Part shown: positions 22,525 to 33,828 of the stretch, piece by piece | How positions within the stretch are numbered: the first letter of the stretch is position 1 | Layout of the letters: each line of letters starts with the position of its first letter | Assembly (NCBI RefSeq): GCF_051020765.1 | Contig: NC_134929.1 | Coordinates: 3,064,786-3,128,785 of the forward strand | Length of the DNA: 64,000 nucleotides | Source of the DNA: Lasioglossum baleicum | Taxonomy: Eukaryota; Arthropoda; Insecta; Hymenoptera; Halictidae | Reading direction: 5' to 3' | Translations under genes and position numbers: made by a program | Notes under the pieces: model-generated | What the model was told of the DNA's origin: nothing | The model's database searches: none | What the model saw: only the letters and a program-made list of their open reading frames with translations

Positions 22525-25311
22525 TATTCGTCATTTGGGTATAGCGAACTCGAAATTAAATTGTTGTTTCTTATATGTCTAATTTTTGCGAAATAATCTT
22601 TATTTAATTTTATAATAAAGCTATCTATCCTTGGTATATTTGCCGTGTCATATAGTTTTTTACATATTTCCAGTCTTTTGAAATTCGATTCTCTACTCCT
22701 ATACAGGGTTTTAGCTACAGGTGGGAGAAAATTTAAGGGGTGGTTCTCGACGATAATATAAGACGAAAATGGAGAATAAAAAAATTGCGATTTCGGCTTC
22801 GTTATTTAGCTATTAACAATTAAAAATCCGCCTAAAATGCTACAACACTTCTAACAAAAGTGTACGTTGCGTACGTCATACAGGCGCGCGACAGTCTCGT
22901 ATCAAGTGACAAACGCATGCATACCTTGGTTCTCATTTGGGGCCCCAGCGAGGTGAAAATGTTTAAAAAATCGTTGGACGACATTGAACCTACCTACTCG
23001 TTAAAATCCACAAGAACATTTCTAATATACATGAGATATTTCGCGGTCACAGACAGAATGAGAAAGTATCACGAAATTCGTGAAAACAGGATAGACAATG
23101 TACTGGCATAGCAACGCGCTATGTTTGGGCGGTAGTTTGCTGTAGATCTTCATTTGTTTTATCGATCTGGCATCGACCTCATCAGCTGTCTTGAATCAGT
23201 GTGCATACGGATACTAGCTCTTGTACGGATGATTCTTCTTGCACGCGTCGAAGATTTCCGTTCGCAGATATCACACACGACCTCAGGATGTCCGTTTCGT
23301 CTGTGAGCGAGTTTCGCGACGTAAATCAAGCTCAATAAAGTGCAGTGTTTCAACATTAATGGATTACCAGTTCTTTACATTCTCCTCATTCCCCGCAGTA
23401 AACTTGTACTCTCTGTAAACTCGTAGTGCGTGTGTATGATATTGTAAATAGTGCTAGAGCGTTTATTCCAGTATATTAAGTAAGGTGTTATGAACAATTA
23501 CAGTGCAGGATGAGGATTTGTGGATATGTGTGAGAAGAATTTAAAAATGAAAGGGCATTGACCCCTTCTACTCGATAATTCCATAGGGCGGATATTAGAA
23601 ATGTTCTTGTGGATTTTAACGAGTAGGTAGGTTCAATGTCGTCCAACGATTTTTTAAACATTTTCACCTCGCTGGGGCCCCAAATGAGAACCAAGGTATG
23701 CATGCGTTTGTCACTTGATACGAGACTGTCTCGCGCCTGTGTGACGTACGCAACGTACACTTTTGTTAGAAGTGTTGCAGCATTTTAGGCGGATTTTTAA
23801 TTGTTAATAACTAAATAACGAAGCCGAAATCTCAATTTTTTTGTTCTCCATTTTCGTCTTATATTATCGTCGAGAACCACCCCTTAAATTTTCTCCCACC
23901 TGTAGGTAAACACCCCACGCGTACACGCTCTTAGACATTTACGTTCGAATTTTCTAATAATTTCTATTATATGTGGGCTCGTGTTAAACCAAATAGGGCA
24001 ACCATATAAGATTATAGGTCTGATCAAAAGCATGTAACATAAATTTTTAATTTGCGGATTTAGGTAATCAGAATAAAATATTTTGCTGTTAGCCATGAAT
24101 GCTTTTCTAGCTTTTCCCATTTGGATTTTTATATGTTCATTTAGCATTATTCGGTTATCTAAATAAATACCGACGTATCGTACTAAATTTTTGTGCGGGA
24201 CTGTTGTATCATCAATGTTTATCTGGAATGATTTGTAGGAGTTTCTAAATGTATTGCACACAGGTTGGCTATTTTTTACCTGAATAAAATAGTTTCGCAT
24301 TTCGTTGGGTTTATTTTTATCTTCCAGGTTTTATAGTATTCATTTATTTTGTTAACTATTGTTTGCATTTTGGTTTGGAGGTTTTTAACGTTTTTTTCCT
24401 GTAATGTATACGATTAGATCATCTGCGAAAAATATGACTTTTGCGTCTGTTGAGTCCGGTATATCAAATAAGTTCGGAATATCTGCATTAAAAAAATTAA
24501 AAAGAATCGGAGCTGTAACTGTTCCTTGTTGAAGGCCGTCTTCCACTTCGAATAAAATATCTTGGTGTGTGATTGTGTAAAATTTTTTGTTCAGTAACAT
24601 ATGCTCGTTAGTATTTTTGACAGGTGTGATTCGCAGCCTTTTTTTGTCATTTTGCATAAGAGACTTTTGACCCACACTGTGTCAAAGGCCTTTTCTAGAT
24701 CTATAAGGCAGACTGACACATTCTCTTTATTAAAAATAGCTGCGTGGATATCGGATGTTAGTTTATGTATTGCATGTATTGTACTTAGTTGATGTTTGAA
24801 CCCGAATTGTGTGTCCGGAATTAAGTTCTTTTTATCGTAAAATTTTTGTGGAGCCTTTTTCATTAGGATTTCAAATACTTTAGAGATATGGCTGGAGAAG
24901 GCTGATTGGTCTGTAGCTAAGAGGAGAAGAAGGGTCTTTACCTTTCTCTTGGCAATCGGGATTACTTTTGCCGTTTTCCAATTTGTTGGGAAATAACAGT
25001 TGTTTACGCAGTTATTGAAAATTGTGTTATAGTCATATATGATGTGAAGTGGAAGATTTTTGAGTATTATATTTGGTATTTCGTCTAGCCCTGAGGAGCA
25101 TTTATGTTCAGTTTTTTAAAGAGGCTGTCTGTTAATACTATGTTTGTGAAGTAGTCCTCTTCCCATTCTGGATTTCTCGCCTTATTGTTATCGTTGAACT
25201 GTATTAGATATTTGTTATTGGCCAAATCCTCTTTGATGTTATGCATAAGATTATTGTGGTTTTTACTCAGATTTTTGTTTCGGGTGTAGACTTTTGCGAA
25301 GTTAGCTCCTG
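22525..25311 (-). pseudogene. Jockey-like LINE reverse transcriptase, split by a foldback element
   Basis: LINE RT primes on nicked chromosomal DNA. Going down the minus strand: TNWKTAKVIPIAKR (about 24970), TQFGFKHQLSTIHAIHKLTS, CLIDLEKAFDTVW, DGLQQGTVTAPILFNFFNADI, the intact active site FFADDLIVYI (about 24420), and the thumb segment with PIILYGCPIW. At CTRGV (23911) the frame enters foldback element C1. The tail resumes on its other side with YRSRESNFKRLEICKKLYD and PRIDSFIIKL (22700-22560). Frameshifts occur near 24390 and 24650. The 5' part with the endonuclease is cut off at 25311 by the LTR-like unit. Confidence 0.8.
22704..23911. mobile_element. Foldback element family C, copy 1, inside the LINE
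   Basis: Arms begin CAGG.TT.TAGCTACAGGTGGGAG and read inward through AAATTTAAGGGGTGGTTCTC. The left arm is 22704-23030. The right arm is its reverse complement, about 23560-23911, but lacks the last few terminal bases. The left flank is TATA. The middle (23030-23560) is non-coding and partly palindromic with respect to copy 2 at 37225-38855. It separates two halves of one LINE reading frame, so it inserted after the LINE. Confidence 0.8.
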
Positions 25312-26372
25312 TTACGAGCCAGAGCCGCGAGCAGCACGAGTGGCCGGCGAAGGGTTGTACCCTAGAAATATGGTATCAATTCGTTAGTTAAGGTACACGG
25401 ACGAACCCAGTGCGAAATTGGGGAGCCGCTAGGATTATAGACGGCGAGGACGAACCCTGACCCGAAGTCAGGGAGCCTCTAGGAATGGAGTCAAACGCAG
25501 ACGAACCTTATGCGAAATCACGGAGCTGCTAGGAAGGTGAAACTTCATGAACGAACCCAATGCGAAATTGAGGAGTCACTAGGAACGACGCGACGCGCAG
25601 ACGAACCCGATGCGAAACCGGGGAGCTGCTCGGAGGTTGGATAAGGGCACGGACGAACCTGATGCGAAATCAGGGAGTGTCGCTAGGATAATTAGTAAAC
25701 CTTGTAACCAGTATAATTTAATTGATACAATCCGAGCGGTAAGATTGTATCGTGTGGGGACGTTCAATTACTTGATTAGGATATTGGACAATAATTATGG
25801 GTTTAATAAATTTGCGTTAATTATCAAAGAACACAAATATATTCTTACTATAAGACTTCGTGTTATAGTAGTGTAATTGTCGCGAATGGATTGAATTTAG
25901 GATAGAAAGAATTGAAAGATGATATTACCTAAACTAAGATGCACGGTGTTGACGCACTGGCAATGCGGGGGTCTCGGAGCAACCATATCACTGCCTAATA
26001 GATTTTACGCCGAACTCGCGGAATCTATACGGTTAAACCTTGATTCGAAGGGAACTTTAGTCCGATGTTACTGGTAGTTGACTTCCGAGATGCAGCACGA
26101 CGCGACACGATTCGTGATTACGACAATACTAGCCCACGAGAGTAGAAATGCAAGGGCTTATATAGCCCTGCAATGACGGGTGGTACTTGTCAGTACCCTT
26201 TGAGTGAACATTCGTATTTTGTTAACTACCAGTTGGTCGCGCGTATGTTTGGGCCCTAAACTAAACTAAACAGCTATGTAGATTTATCTAGGGTGGCTGT
26301 TTTCAGATCGGATACGGGAATTCTTAGATAATCGTGGGTGAATGATGAAGTAAGGCACGTGGGGTAACAAAC
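25312..26372. other. LTR-like unit bounded by TGTTAC … GTAACA
   Basis: Starts TGTTACGAGCC and ends GGGGTAACA, an inverted end pair usual for LTRs. It holds a symmetrical TATA region (GGGCTTATATAGCCC, about 26155-26170) that would serve a minus-strand promoter. No matching target duplication was found (CTCC and AACA), and no second copy lies in the window. The left part carries the hairpin array at 25398-25686. Confidence 0.4.
25398..25686. repeat. Six ~50-bp repeats with co-varying hairpins
   Basis: Units start at 25398, 25447, 25498, 25548, 25598 and 25649. Each reads GACGAAC-arm-GCGAA-arm-GGAG-GCTAGGA, then ~14 variable bases. The five-base loop is GCGAA, or CCGAA in unit 2. The arms differ between units yet mostly stay complementary: CCCAGT/ATTGGG, CCCTGAC/GTCAGGG, CCCAAT/ATTGAGG, CCCGAT/ACCGGG and CCTGAT/ATCAGG; unit 3 is weaker (CCTTAT/ATCACGG). 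The 49-51-bp period is not a multiple of three, so it is not a protein repeat. Function unknown. Confidence 0.85.
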
Positions 26373-28285
26373 ACTTTAATATGAAAAACTGTAACAAATT
26401 GTACATGAAATACAGAACCGTAGCACGAAATGAAGGTGATGGACGGACCACAATAGTAGCGAACGCGGAGTGGTAACCAAAATCGCGGTTGGACGAAAGT
26501 ATCGCGGATAAACAAAGTGTGTATAACGCGTGTGTTGACTTAGCGGTGGTCGTTAAGCGAAGAAAGAGTCCTCGATCAGCCGGTGCGTACAGAAAATCAC
26601 GCGTTCCGCTGACGCAAAGTAGGGGGTGCCTCGACGATGCACAGTGATCGATTCCTCGATTCTAGGTGGACAAAATTCAAATTTTTGTGTTCTCTTGTAG
26701 TAATAACGCTTTATTTCTCAGAAATCATGACAAGTGTATAAAAACTACATGAATTTAAACGAATTATATAATTTATTTAAAATGGACAAATATAACAATT
26801 AATTGTAACGTTTGTGAAAATAACCATAAATTAAATGTTTTATAGCTTTTGTTTAAATACGTGAATAAACAATACACAGAATGGAAAGAATTAATCTTAA
26901 CTCATATTTAAAAATTAGATAAAGTTCTACAAAAATATAATACAAAATTACAAAATTATAATAAGGAATGTGCATGACACAAAGGTGGATATTCTATATC
27001 TATATTCTATTCTATACCACTAATAGCTGGTAGCCAGATACTAACATTGCCTACTCAAAAAGTTACAAATTTGTAATTATAACTTCGAATGATTTATAAC
27101 AGTAAATAACATAATGCGATACACGTCGTTGAATTCGTCTTGGAAAATGCTATAGTGTTGTGACAAAAAAATGTGTGGTCCAATTTGAAAAAATTAATTG
27201 GATTGGTATTTGAAATTTCCCCCCCCCCCCCGCATTCGAATCCTGCAGAAGATTACACCACATAATTGTTCCCTTCATACCGAACAATTCATGTAAACAA
27301 GATTTTTTTGTTACTTCAGTGCGTTATAAGATATTTCCTTTATTAGATAAACGAAACGACTTGTATATCATTTCTTGTAATAAATGGAAATATGTATATA
27401 CAATATATCCACAAACATGATTTTGACCTGGACCCAATCAGACTGTCGCACAAATAGTAGCCCAAATAATAACACTGCCCAATCAAAATTTTTCCAATGT
27501 ACTGTTGGTTGGATCTTATAGAGTTTTTCGCGCTGATTCCGAATTTGTCCTTAATTTTTCTCCTACAGGCACAGTTTCTGAGAAACATGACTTTGAAAAA
27601 AAAACGTATTTTTAACTTTAAACAAATATTGTGATGTTATTATAAACGATATTGAATTGTTCTTTACAGCAAAAGATTCTATAGACTTTTCTGAATACAG
27701 TGATATTCAATATCAATACATCATGAATGTTTAAACATGATTAAACAATCGTTAAAAATGGAGAGACACTACTTCTGCATCAATTTTTGAGGATATTTTT
27801 CCGTTTATGTTAAAAAATAAGGGTCCAGCGTAAAATCGAACTACATCACGCGATAGAGCAGACTTTTATCTTGAGAAACCACCCTATGAAGTTTGGAATG
27901 TCAACGTTTTTTTCGAACCAGAAAGCAAAATATCTTCTCCCGATATGAGTTGTCGCCAGTGTCGCTCACCACTACATATAACGGTAATCCGCAATAACCA
28001 AATCACTTCAGCGTGTCTTTAGAATACATTAACTATCGCCAGAAAACTTCGAAAAAGCCCACGATGTCACCGAGTCATAAAGCAATAAAAACTCGACCGT
28101 ACGCCCCAACATTATTACTATTGTCGGACTCGCACCCGGACCGTCTACCTGCGTATAGTGAACTGGTGCCCTACCGTCGAACCTACAGAGGTGTCTTGGC
28201 AAAATATCTTCGCTCGACATGAGTTGCCGCCAGCGCAGTGGTGTTCACCACTAGAACGGTCTGGATTAGCTCGTTCGACGGGTTA
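26373..28285. other. AT-rich sequence without a recognised gene
   Basis: Includes a C10-11 homopolymer at about 27220-27230 and many poly-T/poly-A stretches. The frame 27343-27588 shows no domain. Around 27925-27975 and 28200-28250 there is an imperfect duplication (AAAATATCTTC … GAGTTG..GCCAG … CACCACTA) leading up to the Transib-like insertion. Confidence 0.4.
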
Positions 28286-28290
28286 CGGCG

Positions 28291-29250
28291 CACAGTGGGG
28301 TATTTGGCCTGTTTAGCGCGCCAAAACTATTGCAACGTTATTAATAGTGTGAAGGTCATACTATTATATATCGTTGAATTCGTCTTAACACCAGCTACAA
28401 CACTATCAAATCAAAAATACAACTTAATGTTTAAAAAATCGAAGCGACCTTGTTTTTTGGTTTTAAACAAAATTTTTTCGAAGTTTTATATATTGAAGTT
28501 TATATTGAGGTTAATACTGTTAAACTTTTGTTTCAAACATTTTTTCGTAAAAAAAAAAATATATTATAAATATTAATTAATTTTTATTAATTTTTTTTTA
28601 TAATATAAATTAATATTCTAGCAATAATGACTTTCATTTTCCTTCATTTACTTCCAAGTATCTATCACCTACAGCTCAGTTATTTCATCATTATCAGTCA
28701 TATGATATACGGTCGGTTCATGCCATACTGATCTAAATCGCATAAAAAGGTATGTTCCAGCACGAGATCGCATATAAACTTTTCAGGATTGTATAAAGCA
28801 ATGTCTAATGATTAACCCCTAAAAAAATTAGAGGGGTGTTTTGCGGAGAAAAAAAGTTATTACATGATACATATTAATTTTCTGAAAAAAAATTATATCA
28901 CTTTTAATTGTTTATTCTATCAGAACCACCGAAGAGTATAAAACAAAAAGCAGTAAAATTACTCTATAAACCTTCCTTTACATCCTAGGTATGTTTTTAT
29001 CTCGATTTGATACACTAAACTTGTGAGAAAGATCATTTCTTTAACACAAGCTTTTCCATGCTTCTCTCGGTCACGAGAATATGTTACTTTCAAGTATCTA
29101 TAGGTTACTAAATAGTACCGTTTATGGAAAAATATTATTGTAGATTACTTGAATATATATTCAGGTACATGGGTAAAAAGTTTTAGTCATTTTGATCAAA
29201 GTAAAAATTTCGACTTTTGGCGCGCTAAACAGGCCAAATACCCCACTGTG
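28291..29250. mobile_element. Transib-like non-autonomous element B
   Basis: 960 bp with 36-bp perfect inverted ends beginning CACAGTGGGGTATTTGGCC. A perfect 5-bp target duplication CGGCG flanks it (28286-28290 and 29251-29255). The duplication and the CACAGTG start match Transib behaviour. The interior is AT-rich and non-coding, with an AT palindrome near 28550-28610. Confidence 0.85.
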
Positions 29251-29479
29251 CGGCGCGGCGAACGACCGCGCTAGTGGTGAGCGTCACTGAAAGTTCTGGC
29301 GCGGTGCTGGCGCGGTGCTGGAGTCGTCTAGTAGGCGGAAAAACTACCAGCGCAGCGTCAATTTGGGGACGGAGCGATGGTGCAGGTAGGCAGAGGAGGG
29401 GTCTAGTGGGCAACGACCTTAAAGCGGATCGAATGCGTATCGGTTTGCCGGAACAGTGGCTCTGTTCGTTTATCTAGGA

Positions 29480-30081
29480 CGGTTCCTGCCAAAGATGATA
29501 TTGAACACCTGTTCGTCATCCGTGAGAATGTGAAGAATTTAATTTTTCTTGCTGTTAGTATGTTAATGACTGCTGTATGATCTTCTAGGTTCTCTAGTTG
29601 TAGATAATGTTTATTACTATTAATGTATTTAATGCTATGTTAATATTTAGGTACTCTTAAACAATTCTGTACGTGACTTGTTGCAAAGATTCAAAAATAT
29701 TTATTATCGGCGGTTTTAACTGTCGTTCTTTCGTTGCTATTTCTTGTACCTTTTTATTGTCTGCGTTTGGTTTCATTGTCTTTGTCTTTAGCTTGGAGTC
29801 CTCTGGCTCGTCGAGGTCCATCCTATTGTCGTCGGCTGGTGCGATGTTGCTGTGTTCTTTCATTCATTTTTTCTTGCTTGTGCTATGACCCTGGCCATTG
29901 TTTCCTTTGTTCGTAGTTAGGGGTCGTGCGGCTAACGGTACTTGGCGATTCCTTTACTTCATTGCCGTTTGCCGTAGATTTCCTCTTTGGGATTTCTACT
30001 ATGCTCTTCTGCGGAGAGTTTGATGCGTTTTTGGCCCTTTCTTCTTCTAGTTGTGCTTGTTTAAATTTTCAATTGTCATTT
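29480..30081 (-). pseudogene. Jockey-like LINE ORF1, C-terminal half
   Basis: ORF1 proteins of Jockey-group LINEs bind RNA. Reading down the minus strand from the DIRS junction: QLEEERAKNASNSP (about 30050), a Ser/Lys-rich linker, ERQLKPPIINIFESL (the Pro-rich entry of the PRE_C2HC region), then a frameshift and YINSNKHYLQLENL … ILTARKIKFFTFS (about 29600-29530). The last part resembles the gag-like PRE_C2HC domain. No zinc knuckles follow, because the element is truncated near 29480. The N-terminal half lies on the far side of the DIRS element at 36227-36600. Confidence 0.6.
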
Positions 30082-30087
30082 TATTAC

Positions 30088-30199
30088 GCGCCTCCTCCTT
30101 TGATCAACTCGTAGTACCTCTATTTCACGCCAGTGTCGCCACAGTGTTTACAGATGGAAAAAAAAGAAAGGAAACCCTGGTCCATGGCTCTATGTTCTA
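30088..30199. repeat. DIRS left inverted terminal repeat
   Basis: Starts GCGCCTCCTCCTTTGATC and ends TCTATGTTCTA. It is the reverse complement of 36063-36172 with very few mismatches. Confidence 0.95.
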
Positions 30200-30291
30200 A
30201 TTCATTATTCTTTTATTTTGTGCCAAAGGTCACACACGTATTTTCTTTTCTTTGCGGAATATTATTTGTGCTTTGCTTAATATTATTAGTA

Positions 30292-31800
30292 ATGGAAGAT
30301 GCAGAGAATAAAATATCTAAGAGGCTTAGGCGAATGGAGAAGCAAATAAGGAAACAGAGAAAGAAAATAAAGCGTCTGAAGAGACGCCGTAAGTTAACCT
30401 CTTTTTATTTATTTTTTTTTTCTTTTCTTTCTTTTCCTTTCTTAGCATTCGTTTCGTATTATGGAAAATTTTATTCAATTACAAGTTAATTGAGATAAAT
30501 TCATGGACAAGTTCCAAGAACATTAGTAATGTTCTTTAATCAGAAATGTGTATAATTGTGGTGTAAAGTCAAAAGGCATTCGCATTTTTTAAAAATGTGG
30601 TCTTAACCAAATACAAGTTATTTGGTTATATACTTCGGAACAAGTTTCCTAATAAAAAGAGAAATATATCAAATTTCTCTTTTGTTTGGTTTCCCCATAA
30701 ATGAAGTGTATTATACAGTGTAATAGACAGCATTTTGCAAACGGTGTCAAGAACATCTGTCATGAGGGGCATTTGCAATAGTCTAATTTTGTTCTCCGTT
30801 GCATTTTATTTTTCCTACGGTAGGTAGAGGACTCTCGCTATCAGATTCTGATAGTTCAAGGGGGACAGGATCTTTCCATCGGCCACTATTTCCTTTGGAA
30901 AATTTACTATCAACAAGACAGTCTGATTCTGGTTCTTTACAAGGACCAGAAATCTTAGAAGATCAGCCAGCGGAGGAGATTGGACCTGCGGAGGTCACTC
31001 AGGAAGCTCAGATACAGGGTCCAGAGAAACAATCACTGGCTCCTGAATTACTGGTGGCTATAGGAAAGCATTTGGATCCAGCAAGGACAATGGCATCTCC
31101 AATCCTAGATGATATTGCCATTAGATGGGCAGATATTCTCAGGTAAGGTCTTCCGGAAGAGGAGAAGAAGGAGTTAACGAGGAAGTATCCTATGCCGGAG
31201 AATTGCATAACAATGGAGCCCCCAAAACTAAATCCACAAATAAGGGCTACTCTGTTGGATCCAATTATCTCAAGGGATAAGAAAATTGTAGAAAAACAAC
31301 AGAAAGTATCTGATTGTTTAGCAGCATTGGGGCCAATGCTAGGTGATTTACTGAGGGGTAATATACCAAATAAACTGTCGCTAATCACTACCCTAAGTGA
31401 TGTGAGCAGATTGTTAGTAGATTTACAACGAGATGAGTCTCAAACTAGACGTTTGCTCATTGTAAGCAAATTAAATAACGCAATGAAGGATACATTGATA
31501 TCGTCCAACCTGGATGAATGGCTTTTTCGCGAGGATCTGGAGGAGAGATTAAATGCAGCAAAAGTTTTGGAACGTCCATCCAAAAAATTTGAAGCCAATC
31601 GCTAAGAACACGCCTCCATCGAAGGGGCCAAAAAACTTGAAGGGCCCCCTTCGTTCCTCACACTATTACCGGATGGCTCGAGCGGGTGTTCAACGGAAGC
31701 CGGTCATACAGGGTCGCAAACAGAATGTGGACCACAAGAGCCTCAATTATCGCAGGTCAACCTTCACCAAGGATCAGAGCAACAGCACCAGAAAAATCTA
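30292..31800 (+). pseudogene. DIRS gag-like gene with an intron, broken
   Basis: The likely start is the Met at 30292. Exon 1 (30292-30388) encodes a short basic coiled segment (RMEKQIRKQRKKIKRLKRRR) and ends in the donor GTAAGTT. A matching acceptor at 30823 (CGGTAG) joins it in frame to exon 2, which begins GLSLSDSDSSRG. The rest is acidic then helical (IRATLLDPIISRDKK, NAMKDTLISSNLDEWLFRED). This resembles DIRS gag-like proteins, which bind element RNA. An in-frame stop at 31144-31146 and a frameshift after 31600, before the basic Arg/Lys-rich tail (31553-31801), break it. The splice reading is inference from consensus and phase. Confidence 0.65.
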
Positions 31801-32699
31801 ACGGTGAGCTCTATAGGTGGACGATTGAAGCAGTTTTTTCTTATATGGCAGGAATTCTTTGAGGACAGAAGAGTTTTAAAGTGGATTGAGGGTTATGAAA
31901 TACCTGTTTCAAGTAAGGTGACTCAAACATGGATTCCAGAAGAACTCAAATGGTCAAAACACGAGGTAACTCAAATCGTTGAGGAGATTAACAGACTTCT
32001 TTTAAAGGGTGCAATTCGTAAATGACAGGAAGAACAGGGACAGTTTATTTCAAACATTTTTCTACTATCTAAACCAGATGGTTCTAGTCGTCTTATTCTA
32101 AATTTGAAAAACTTAAATGATTTTATTAAGACAGTACATTTCAAACTAGAAGATATTCGAACAGTTAGGGATTTAATGCAAAAGAATTGTTTTATGGCTA
32201 CTATTGATTTACAGGATGCATGTCTCGTTGTACCGATTGCAGAATCTTCTCGAAAATTATTAAGATTTAGATTTAAGGATCAGTTGTTTGAGTATGTCTG
32301 TTTACCTTTTGGTCTGAACACAGCTCCTTACGTGTTCACAAAAATTATGAAGCCTAGTATAGCTTGGTTGAGAGCACGGGGTTTTGAATCGGTAATTTAC
32401 ATAAATGACATATTTCTCTTAGGGAATTCATTCGCGGAATGCATGAATAACGTCCTTCAGACACGTTGGTTATTAGAAAAATTAGGTTTTGTTGTGAACG
32501 TAGTTAAAAGTAAATTAGTACCAACTCAGAGTTGTAAATTCTTAGGGTTCATCCTTGATTCTACAAAAATGAGAATTGAACTTCCTACCGATAAAAGATT
32601 AAACATAGTTAAATTAATTGACCGTTTTGAAAAAAATATTGAAGTTAGAATAGAGGAATTCGCTTCCTTAATAGGAACGTTAGGATCATGTTGTCAGGC

Positions 32700-33828
32700 T
32701 GCAACGTTTGCCGGTTGGGAGAAAGCCGACTCAGCCGGTTGTACAGGGTTCTTCGAGCCGCGAATGAATACTCCTGGTGGTAAACCAAAATAGACATTTA
32801 TTAGTGGCCAAGGCCGATAACCCAGGTATGATACAATGTACGCGAATACACCTTGTCAATCGAGCGTTGATACACCTAGTGATAACGGGCAGGAGGCGCG
32901 CCACGGCGACGGACAGGATACGTGGCACGTCGAACGCAGGAACGGCGAACGCGAGTAGTGACGAACGCGAATAACGGCGGACGCGACCTACGGTGAATGC
33001 GGGTAGCGACGGACGGCGAACAACGGCGAACGCGGGTAGCGATGGACGCGAATAACGGCGGACGGCGAACAACGGTGAACGCGAATAGCGGCGGTGTATC
33101 AACACGAAACGGCGGCGAACGCAACTCACTATCTAACGTCGGACATTTACTACTGACGGACTGACGCGACTTAATAACTAACGCGGAACATTTGCTATCG
33201 ACGGGCAAAGACCGAAGATACGCGGCTTATCGGCTAACGCGGACAATTACTATCGAAGACCGGAGATACGCGACTTACTGGCTAACGCGGACATCTACTA
33301 TCGAAGATACGTGACTTACTGGCTAACGCAGGACGCTTACAATTTATCGCTTTTACTTTCGCTCGCAGAACATTGCAGGGATTCGATCCACGCTGTAGAG
33401 ACGCGAAGGCGCAGAGGTGAGCAGGATGGTGTTTTGCTCGCAGCTTTTCGCAGCTGAGCGTTGTGGACTCCCGAGGTCTTTCGACTCTCGAGCAGGTAGA
33501 GCCCCGGATGCTTTCGCGTCCCGAGAAAGGATGTCCTGTGGCTCTCGCAGCTGGACAGGGCGAATACTTTCATATTTCGCGGAAGGGTTTTCCGGTTTCT
33601 TTCGAACCTCGGGCCACAGACTAGTCGGTCGTGGATAGGTGAAGAAGCGTTCCTTGCTTGTCGCTTGGCCAGGTGTGGTATTGCCACGGCTGATCATGCT
33701 TCGGCTCAGAACGAACTTACCGGTATCGGTGGGCTGTATTTATACTGCCGTCGCGATATCGCGTCGCGGTTTCGTTCGCTAGCCTACCTTCAGGGGCAAC
33801 GTGTCTCGCGTCAAATGAGATCGTCACA
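32700..33828 (-). mobile_element. Solo LTR of family A, copy 3, in the DIRS RT gene
   Basis: 1129 bp from TGCAACG to ATCGTCACA, flanked by AGGC (32696-32699 and 33829-33832). Without it the RT-RNase H reading frame is continuous. The right end matches the CGTCACA end of the other family A units, and the minus strand has AATAAA near 32790. Minisatellites fill 32930-33330. No coding region. Confidence 0.85.
32930..33330. repeat. Two minisatellites inside the solo LTR
   Basis: From about 32930 to 33110, short units of the type GGCGAACGCGGGTAGCGACG alternate with AACGGCGGACGCGAATA. From about 33185 to 33330, three ~50-bp units of CTAACGCGGAC … TACTATCGAAGA … GATACGCGACTTACTGG follow. The frame 32731-33129 (Arg/Ser/Ala repeats) is only a translation of this array. 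Confidence 0.85.

Noticed and set aside
25398..25686. CRISPR-like array
   Set aside because: The repeats are regularly spaced, but this is insect DNA. The variable part lies within the hairpin arms, and no cas gene is present.
26641..26650. CACAGTG as another Transib end
   Set aside because: No inverted partner and no CGNCG duplication; a seven-base match is expected by chance.
29657..29888. Plus-strand 71-aa hydrophobic protein
   Set aside because: The opposite strand carries the LINE ORF1 remnant with recognisable PRE_C2HC-type text; the plus-strand frame is its shadow.
32731..33129. 132-aa Arg/Ser-rich protein
   Set aside because: It is a translation of a minisatellite inside a solo LTR.
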